NCBI GenBank assembly: GCA_025966175.1
Contig: JAOPVN010000068.1
Coordinates: 1 to 11,903, forward strand
Source: Modestobacter sp.
GTDB lineage: Bacteria > Actinomycetota > Actinomycetes > Mycobacteriales > Geodermatophilaceae
DNA: 11,903 nucleotides
Direction: 5' to 3'
A model generated the notes under the pieces. That model saw only the letters and a program-made list of their open reading frames with translations, was not told where the DNA came from and searched no databases. Below are positions 7,182-11,903 of the stretch, one piece after another (position 1 is the stretch's first letter; every line of letters begins with the position of its first letter). The position numbers and the translations under genes were made by a program.

Positions 7182-7195
7182 GATGTGCTGACATC
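7182..7195. promoter_or_regulatory. Small palindrome in the cofC start region, possible operator
   Basis: GATGT-GCTG-ACATC is a perfect 5-base inverted repeat around a 4-base centre, just before the cofC start. It covers a -10-like hexamer and sits in the spacer between divergent genes, where repressor sites are often found. A short palindrome like this can arise by chance, so this is a candidate only. Confidence 0.3.
7189..7194 (+). promoter_or_regulatory. Possible -10 element for leaderless cofC transcript
   Basis: TGACAT ends six bases before the GTG at 7201, the spacing expected when transcription starts at the first base of the start codon. No Shine-Dalgarno sequence is visible. The second position is G rather than the usual A, and no convincing -35 is present. 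Confidence 0.35.
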
Positions 7196-7200
7196 GACGC

Positions 7201-7851
7201 GTGCAGCCGTGGTTCGTGATCATCCCCGCGAAGCTGCTGGCGCGCGCCAAGACCCGCCTGACCCCGTTGAGCGCCCGGCACGGCGACCAGTCGGCGGCCC
7301 GCCATCGGGAACTGGTGCTGGCGATGCTCGCCGACACCGTGTCCGCGGCGGTCGCCAGCTCGGCGGTCGCCGCGGTGATGGTCGTGACCAACGACCCGGA
7401 GGTGGGCGACCTCGTCCGCGCGCTGCGGGCGCGGACCGTCGCCGACGAGCCCGACCACGGCCTGAACGCCGCCCTCGTCCACGGGGCACAGGCGGCGCGG
7501 GCGGCCGGCGCCCGGGCCATCGCCGCGATGAACTCCGACCTCCCGGCGCTGCACCCGGAGGAGTTGACCCGGGCGCTGACCTGTGCGGCGGAGACCGGCC
7601 GCAGCTTCGTGGCCGACCGCGAGGGCACCGGCACGACGTTGCTGTGCGCCCCGTCCGGCGACCTGGATCCCCGCTTCGGCCCGGGCTCGGCCGCTGATCA
7701 CGCCCGCAGCGGGGCCGCGCTGCTCACCGACAACTGGCCGGGGCTGTGTCGCGACGTGGACACCGAGGCCGACCTGCGCACCGCCGTCGCGATCGGGCTC
7801 GGCACGCACACCGCCGGATTCCTCTCGGCCACCTCCCGGCCATCTGGGTGA
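7201..7851 (+). CDS. cofC: CofC/FbiD guanylyltransferase of coenzyme F420 biosynthesis
   Basis: Joins GMP from GTP to a three-carbon phosphate (2-phospho-L-lactate in archaea, phosphoenolpyruvate in mycobacterial FbiD), giving the activated side-chain donor for F420. The 216-residue protein has the nucleotidyltransferase fold with IIPAKLLARAKTRL (7-20, K11 and K17 for nucleotide binding), VVTNDPEV (61-68), ADEPDHGLNAAL (81-92), MNSDLPAL (110-117) with the metal-binding D113, ADREGTGTTLL (138-148), FGPGSAADH (159-167) and a terminal DVDTEADL (185-192). The GTG start at 7201 lacks a Shine-Dalgarno sequence. It begins a plus-strand cluster with ppk 14 bases downstream, matching M. tuberculosis Rv2983-Rv2984. 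Which three-carbon substrate it uses cannot be read from the sequence; phosphoenolpyruvate is likely by taxonomy. fbiD would be the mycobacterial name. Confidence 0.93.
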   Translation: MQPWFVIIPAKLLARAKTRLTPLSARHGDQSAARHRELVLAMLADTVSAAVASSAVAAVMVVTNDPEVGDLVRALRARTVADEPDHGLNAALVHGAQAARAAGARAIAAMNSDLPALHPEELTRALTCAAETGRSFVADREGTGTTLLCAPSGDLDPRFGPGSAADHARSGAALLTDNWPGLCRDVDTEADLRTAVAIGLGTHTAGFLSATSRPSG

Positions 7852-7853
7852 GG

Positions 7854-7859
7854 CAGGAT
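7854..7859 (+). promoter_or_regulatory. Possible -10 element for leaderless ppk transcript
   Basis: CAGGAT lies just after the cofC stop and six bases before the ppk GTG at 7866. The intervening CGACGC is identical to that before cofC. The first base is C instead of T, and no clear -35 is seen, so readthrough from cofC may be the main source of transcript. Confidence 0.35.
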
Positions 7860-7865
7860 CGACGC

Positions 7866-9926
7866 GTGCCCGTCGCCACCTCACCGCTGCCCGCCGACCG
7901 GTTCCTGAACCGGGAGCTGTCCTGGTTGGACTTCAACACGCGCGTGCTGGAGCTGGCCGAGGACGACACCCTCCCGCTGCTGGAGCGGGTCAAGTTCCTC
8001 TCCATCTTCGCCAGCAACCTCGACGAGTTCTACATGGTCCGGATCGCCGGGCTCAAGCGCCGGCAGAGCACCGGGCTGACCGTCCGCTCCCCCGACGGCC
8101 TGACCATCCGGGAGCAGCTGGCCCGGGTCACCGAGCGCACCCAGGACCTCGTCCACCGGCACGCCAGCGTCTTCGACAAGGACGTCGCCCCGCGGCTGGA
8201 GGAGCACGGCATCCGGATCGTGCACTGGTCCGACCTGGGCGACGCCGACGCGATGCGACTGCGCGAGTACTTCCGGGACCAGGTCTTCCCGGTGCTCACC
8301 CCGCTCGCCGTGGATCCCGCGCACCCGTTCCCCTACATCAGCGGGCTCTCGCTGAACCTCGCCGTCTCGGTGCGGGACCCCGAGACCGGCGCGCCACGGT
8401 TCGCCCGGGTGAAGGTGCCCAACAACGTGCCGCGCTTCATCCCGGTCGGCCCGGTCGACCCCGAGGCGGTGTTCCTGCCGCTGGAGGACCTCATGGCCGC
8501 CCACCTGACGTCGCTGTTCCCCGGGCTGGACGTGCTCGACCACCACCTGTTCCGGGTCACCCGCAACGCCGACGTGGAGGTGGAGGAGGACCGCGACGAG
8601 GACCTGCTGCAGGCGCTGGAGCGGGAGCTGGCCCGGCGCCGGTTCGGGCCCGCGGTACGGCTGGAGGTCACCGAGTCGATCGACCCGCAGATCCTCGACG
8701 TCCTGGTCAACGAGCTGGAGATCAGCCCGTCCGACGTCGTCACGGTGCCCGGCCTGCTCGACCTCAGCTCGTTGATGGCGCTCTACGAGCTGGACCGGCC
8801 CGAGCTCAAGGACGAGCCCTTCGTCCCCGCCACCCACCCGCGGTTGAGCGAGGGCGAGACGCCCAAGAGCGTCTTCGCCACCCTGCGGGAGGGCGACGTG
8901 CTCGTGCACCACCCCTACGACTCCTTCGCCACCAGCGTGCAGCGCTTCATCGAGCAGGCCGCCGCCGACCCGAACGTGCTGGCGATCAAGCAGACGCTGT
9001 ACCGCACCTCCGGTGACTCCCCGATCGTGGAGGCGCTGATCGAGGCGGCCGAGGCCGGCAAGCAGGTCGTGGTGCTGGTGGAGATCAAGGCCCGCTTCGA
9101 CGAGGAGGCCAACATCAGCTGGGCGCGGTCGCTGGAGCGGGCCGGCTGCCACGTCGTCTACGGCCTGGTCGGGCTGAAGACGCACTGCAAGACCGCGCTG
9201 GTCGTGCGCCGGGAGAGCGGCGTGATCCGCCGGTACTGCCACATCGGCACCGGCAACTACAACCCGAAGACCGCCCGGATCTACGAGGACCTGGGCATCC
9301 TCACCGCCGACCCGCGGGTGGGCGCCGACCTGACCGACCTGTTCAACACCCTCACCGGCTACTCGCGGCAGACCACCTACCGATCGCTGATGGTCGCCCC
9401 GCACGGCATCCGCACCGGCCTGGTGGAGAAGATCCGGCGCGAGGCACGGCATGCCTCGGAGGGCACGCCCGCCGGTATCCGGATCAAGGTGAACTCGCTG
9501 GTCGACGAGCAGATCATCGACGCTCTCTACGAGGCGTCGCTGGCCGGCGTCCCCGTGGAGCTGCTCATCCGCGGCATCTGCGCGCTGCGACCGGGGGTGC
9601 CGGGGCTGAGCGAGAACATCCGGGTCCGCTCGATCGTCGGCCGCTTCCTCGAGCACTCCCGCGTGATGAGCTTCGCCAACGCCGGCCAGCCCGAGTGGTG
9701 GCTGGGCAGCTCCGACCTCATGCACCGCAACCTGGACCGCCGGGTGGAGGTGCTGCTGCGGGTCAACGACCAGACGGCCGCCCGCCAGCTGCAGCGGGTG
9801 TTCGACGCCGAGATGGCACCCGACGTGCGCAGCTGGCAACTGGCCGCGGACGGCACCTGGACCCGCACCGGCGGGCGGGACGTGCAGAAGGACCTGCTGG
9901 CGACGCGGGGTGAGCTCGCTGGCTGA
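7866..9926 (+). CDS. ppk: Polyphosphate kinase PPK1
   Basis: Reversibly polymerises the gamma-phosphate of ATP into inorganic polyphosphate. At 686 residues it is full length. The N-terminal domain starts RFLNRELSWLDFNTRVLELA (12-31), the PPK1 hallmark, with the ATP-contacting N51 in NLDEF. The head domain follows, then two phospholipase-D-like catalytic domains. These carry IKQTLYRTS (374-382), GLKTHCKTAL (436-445) with H440 as the autophosphorylated histidine, YCHIGTGNYN (457-466), ELLIRGICALRPG (565-577) and LMHRNLDRR (618-626) with the second catalytic histidine H620. I chose the GTG at 7866. The frame is open from 7746, but the added residues are Arg/His-rich shadow of cofC. It overlaps mutT1 by 17 bases, which suggests joint expression with a product that can handle phosphorylated nucleotides. 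Confidence 0.98.
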   Translation: MPVATSPLPADRFLNRELSWLDFNTRVLELAEDDTLPLLERVKFLSIFASNLDEFYMVRIAGLKRRQSTGLTVRSPDGLTIREQLARVTERTQDLVHRHASVFDKDVAPRLEEHGIRIVHWSDLGDADAMRLREYFRDQVFPVLTPLAVDPAHPFPYISGLSLNLAVSVRDPETGAPRFARVKVPNNVPRFIPVGPVDPEAVFLPLEDLMAAHLTSLFPGLDVLDHHLFRVTRNADVEVEEDRDEDLLQALERELARRRFGPAVRLEVTESIDPQILDVLVNELEISPSDVVTVPGLLDLSSLMALYELDRPELKDEPFVPATHPRLSEGETPKSVFATLREGDVLVHHPYDSFATSVQRFIEQAAADPNVLAIKQTLYRTSGDSPIVEALIEAAEAGKQVVVLVEIKARFDEEANISWARSLERAGCHVVYGLVGLKTHCKTALVVRRESGVIRRYCHIGTGNYNPKTARIYEDLGILTADPRVGADLTDLFNTLTGYSRQTTYRSLMVAPHGIRTGLVEKIRREARHASEGTPAGIRIKVNSLVDEQIIDALYEASLAGVPVELLIRGICALRPGVPGLSENIRVRSIVGRFLEHSRVMSFANAGQPEWWLGSSDLMHRNLDRRVEVLLRVNDQTAARQLQRVFDAEMAPDVRSWQLAADGTWTRTGGRDVQKDLLATRGELAG

Positions 9927-10890
9927 GAACGCCCGCGCGGTCGGCGCTGCCGGCGGCGTGCTCTGGCGCACCGGGGACGGCGGTGGGCTGGAGACCGCGC
10001 TGGTGCACCGGCCCAAGTACGACGACTGGTCGTTGCCCAAGGGCAAGCCGGAGGCCGGGGAGCACCTGCTGGAGACCGCGGTCCGGGAGGTGGTCGAGGA
10101 GACCGGCCTGTCCGTGGTGGTCGGACGGCGCAGCGTGCGCACCCGCTACGACGTCACCGCCCGGGACGGCCGGACGGCCCCCAAGGAGGTCGACTACTGG
10201 CTGATGCACGCCACCGGCGACTTCGTGCCCAACGACGAGGTCGACGAGCTGTGCTGGCTGGACCTGGACCGCGCCGCCGAGCTGGTCAGCCACGAGCACG
10301 ACCGAGCCGTGCTCGACGACCTCGCGCGCACCGACGTCCCCCGCACCCCCACGCTGCTGCTGGTCCGGCACGCGCACGCCGGCGACCGGTCGGACTTCGA
10401 CGGCCCGGACGAGCTGCGACCGCTCGACAAGCGCGGCCGGGCGCAGGCCCGCCGGCTGGCCGAGGTGCTGCCGCTGTTCGCCCCGGTGGCGGTCGTGTCC
10501 GCCGAGCCGGTCCGCTGTCAGGAGACGATGGCCCCGCTGGCCCAGGCGCTCGGCCTCGGCGTGGACCTGCTGCCCGAGCTGGGCGAGGACCGGTTCCACG
10601 TCGATCCGCAGTCCGGGCTGGCCGCGGTCGAGCGCCTGCTGACCCCCCGGGCCGATCCGGGGGTCACCGTCGTCTGCAGCCAGGGCGGGGCGATCCCGTC
10701 GGTGCTGCTGAACCTCGGGGTGCGCTGGCACGACGGCGCCGGGGCGCTGTGGCCGCCGTCGGCGAAGGGCAGTGTCTGGGTGCTGGGCGGGCGCCCCGGC
10801 GCCCTGGCCGCCGACTACTACCGGGACTTCAACACCGACCCGGCGGCGCCGGCGGGCGAGCTGGCCCGCAGCACCGCCGGGCGGCGCTGA
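9910..10890 (+). CDS. mutT1: MutT1-type Nudix hydrolase fused to a histidine-phosphatase domain
   Basis: In mycobacteria MutT1 hydrolyses oxidised nucleotides such as 8-oxo-dGTP and 8-oxo-GTP, and diadenosine polyphosphates. The 326-residue protein has an N-terminal Nudix domain (about 9-140) with a complete Nudix box from G45 to L67, including the catalytic stretch REVVEETG (59-66). A C-terminal histidine-phosphatase domain (about 147-300) has RHAHAG (153-158, H154 nucleophile) and VRCQETM (201-207). Where active members usually have a His-Gly pair, it has CSQGGAIP (256-263); mycobacterial MutT1 has a similar CTQG sequence there, so this is a subfamily trait. The GTG start at 9910 overlaps the end of ppk by 17 bases, matching the Rv2984-Rv2985 order. 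The gene ends just before a strong inverted repeat. The Nudix activity is confident; activity of the second domain is less certain. Confidence 0.93.
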   Translation: MSSLAENARAVGAAGGVLWRTGDGGGLETALVHRPKYDDWSLPKGKPEAGEHLLETAVREVVEETGLSVVVGRRSVRTRYDVTARDGRTAPKEVDYWLMHATGDFVPNDEVDELCWLDLDRAAELVSHEHDRAVLDDLARTDVPRTPTLLLVRHAHAGDRSDFDGPDELRPLDKRGRAQARRLAEVLPLFAPVAVVSAEPVRCQETMAPLAQALGLGVDLLPELGEDRFHVDPQSGLAAVERLLTPRADPGVTVVCSQGGAIPSVLLNLGVRWHDGAGALWPPSAKGSVWVLGGRPGALAADYYRDFNTDPAAPAGELARSTAGRR

Positions 10891-10908
10891 GCTCAGGCCC
10901 CTCCAGGG

Positions 10909-10965
10909 CCTCCCCGAGCCTGCGAAGTGATGCGGGACGGGGCCTTCTGCGGAGCCTCGGGGAGG
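10909..10965. terminator. Inverted repeat between convergent mutT1 and leuD, likely two-way terminator
   Basis: CCTCCCCGAG at 10909-10918 is matched exactly by CTCGGGGAGG at 10956-10965, giving a 10-base, mostly G/C stem with a 37-base loop. AGGCCCC at 10895-10901 also pairs with GGGGCCT at 10939-10945, so alternative folds exist. There is no T-run of the classical type, as is usual in high-GC actinobacteria. Its place between two convergent genes, and the lack of any other feature in the 83-base gap, support a terminator role for both. Confidence 0.6.
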
Positions 10966-10973
10966 GGGTCCTG

Positions 10974-11573
10974 CTACAGAGCCGGCAGGGAACGCGGCAG
11001 CCAGGTCGGCCGCTGCGCCTCGAACGCCGTGACGTCGTCCAGGTGCCGCTCGGTGAGGCCGACGTCGTCCAGGCCCTCCAGCAGCCGCCAGCGGGTGTAG
11101 GCGTCGATCGAGAACGGGACGACCGTGGCGCCGTAGGTCACCTGCTCGGCCTGCAGGTCGACGGTGACCGGCAGCGCCGGGTCGGCCTCGATCGCGGCCC
11201 AGAGCGCCTCGACGTCGGCCTCGGGCAGGACGACGGTGAGCAGCCCGGCCTTGGTCGAGTTGTTCCGGAAGATGTCGGCGAAGCGCGGGCTGATGACCAC
11301 CCGGAACCCGCCGTCCAGCAGCGCCCAGTTGGCGTGCTCGCGGGAGGAACCGGTGCCGAAGTCCGGTCCGGCCACCAGGATCGAGGCGTCGGCGTACTGC
11401 GGCTGGTTGAGCACGAAGTCCGGCTCGTTCGTCCGCCAGGCCACGAACAGCCCGTCCTCGAAGCCGGTGCGGGTGATCCGCTTGAGGTACTCGGCCGGGA
11501 TGATCTGGTCGGTGTCGACGTTGCTGCGGCGCAGCGGGGCGGCGGTACCGGTGTGCGTGGTGAAGGCGTCCAT
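10974..11573 (-). CDS. leuD: 3-isopropylmalate dehydratase small subunit LeuD
   Basis: With LeuC, forms isopropylmalate isomerase, which converts 2-isopropylmalate to 3-isopropylmalate in leucine synthesis. The 199-residue protein has NVDTDQIIPAEYLKR (18-32), AGPDFGTGSSREHA (68-81), the swivelling-domain active-site loop with the substrate-binding Ser-Ser-Arg, and SPRFADIFRNNSTKAGLL (95-112). Length and motifs are normal. The ATG at 11573 is preceded at about 10 bases by TGGAG, which lies across the leuC stop codon region; only five bases separate leuC stop and leuD start, so the two are one operon and probably coupled. The frame stays open to 11789, but this is shadow of leuC. mutT1 converges from the left, where M. 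tuberculosis has hupB in between. Confidence 0.97.
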   Translation of the reverse strand: MDAFTTHTGTAAPLRRSNVDTDQIIPAEYLKRITRTGFEDGLFVAWRTNEPDFVLNQPQYADASILVAGPDFGTGSSREHANWALLDGGFRVVISPRFADIFRNNSTKAGLLTVVLPEADVEALWAAIEADPALPVTVDLQAEQVTYGATVVPFSIDAYTRWRLLEGLDDVGLTERHLDDVTAFEAQRPTWLPRSLPAL

Positions 11574-11578
11574 CGGGG

Positions 11579-11903
11579 TCAGACTCCAGCGGTGGTGAGG
11601 TCGGCCGGGGCGGTGAGCTTGCCCGTCAGCGCGGTGGCCGCGGCGACGGCGGGCGAGACCAGGTGGGTGCGCCCACCCTTGCCCTGGCGGCCCTGGAAGT
11701 TGCGGTTGCTGGTGGAGGCCGAGCGCTCCCCCGGCTTGAGCTGGTCGGGGTTCATGCCCAGGCACATCGAGCAGCCCGCGCCGCGCCACTCGGCGCCGGC
11801 GTCCAGGAACACCTGGTCCAGGCCCTCGGCCTCGGCCTGCTGCTTCACCGCGACCGAGCCCGGGACGACGAGCATCCGGGTGGTGGCGTCGACGTGCTTG
11901 CCC
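11579..11903 (-). CDS. leuC: 3-isopropylmalate dehydratase large subunit LeuC, C-terminal part (cut by window edge)
   Basis: The last 107 residues of the aconitase-family large subunit, with the N-terminal three quarters beyond the right edge. The visible part starts GKHVDATTRMLVVPGS, contains GAGCSMCLGMNPDQL with two of the [4Fe-4S] cluster cysteines (C44 and C47 of the visible part), then STSNRNFQGRQGKGGRTHL, the substrate-binding signature, and LVSPAVAAATALTGKL near the end. These are canonical LeuC sequences. An internal ATG at 11875 is not the real start because the conserved sequence continues upstream of it to the edge. leuD follows 5 bases after its stop. Confidence 0.97.
   Translation of the reverse strand, partial: GKHVDATTRMLVVPGSVAVKQQAEAEGLDQVFLDAGAEWRGAGCSMCLGMNPDQLKPGERSASTSNRNFQGRQGKGGRTHLVSPAVAAATALTGKLTAPADLTTAGV

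Noticed and set aside
6003..7697. A 564-codon plus-strand frame running into cofC
   Set aside because: It covers the divergent amidohydrolase start region and then reads cofC out of frame; the product is low-complexity Arg/Pro/Ser-rich.
7881..10142. A 753-codon open frame on the minus strand opposite ppk and mutT1
   Set aside because: The plus strand encodes complete PPK1 and MutT1 with all signature motifs. The minus frame has no recognisable domain and the repetitive composition of a shadow.
1..11903. Mobile element, toxin-antitoxin, defence system, CRISPR array or biosynthetic cluster
   Set aside because: No transposase, integrase, direct-repeat array, or paired toxin-like genes are visible. 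All sizeable genes belong to core or common metabolic families with uniform composition.

Overview
This is a gene-dense, very GC-rich chromosomal stretch from an actinobacterium. Evidence includes the strong G/C bias at third codon positions, many GTG starts and the gene order itself. The order and strand pattern thiL(-), DUF3515(+), gpsA(-), cofC/fbiD(+), ppk1(+), mutT1(+), leuD(-), leuC(-) is the block known from Mycobacterium tuberculosis (Rv2977c to Rv2988c). The protein style and the intergenic DNA resemble Geodermatophilaceae and related families, but that assignment is an impression, not a computed result. Nothing suggests a plasmid, phage or genomic island, and I saw no tRNA, rRNA, CRISPR array or insertion sequence. 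No stretch longer than about 190 bases lacks a gene.

Left part (1-2195). The N-terminal two thirds of thiL (thiamine-phosphate kinase) runs off the left edge on the minus strand. Divergent from it are a 77-residue stand-alone Lrp/AsnC ligand-binding domain and a membrane-anchored DUF3515 protein. The DUF3515 gene converges, with only 3 bases between stop codons, on a minus-strand lipoprotein gene.

Minus-strand operon (5206 down to 1515). plsC (acyltransferase), gpsA (glycerol-3-phosphate dehydrogenase), a cystathionine gamma-lyase-like PLP enzyme and the lipoprotein lie in one direction. Two of the three junctions are 4-base GTGA stop/start overlaps. plsC and gpsA both serve phosphatidic acid synthesis: GpsA makes glycerol-3-phosphate and PlsC acylates a lysophosphatidate-type acceptor. 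Upstream of plsC, on the same strand, is a YtcJ-type amidohydrolase preceded by a translationally coupled 55-residue unknown protein.

Plus-strand block (7201-10890). cofC/fbiD (coenzyme F420 synthesis), ppk (polyphosphate kinase) and a mutT1-type Nudix plus histidine-phosphatase fusion are closely packed, with a 14-base gap and then a 17-base overlap. cofC and ppk share an identical CGACGC-GTG start context with a -10-like hexamer six bases before the start codon, which suggests leaderless transcripts. A strong inverted repeat separates mutT1 from the convergent leuC-leuD pair (leucine synthesis), whose leuC is cut by the right edge.

Overall this is core metabolism in a conserved neighbourhood. 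The points worth a second look are local: ddl and hupB are missing from the expected order, a sulfur-metabolism gene and lipoprotein sit where ddl would be, there is an unrecognised coupled small protein, start signals are unusual, and the intergenic hairpin may belong to a repeat family. I did not find convincing evidence for a wholly new system.
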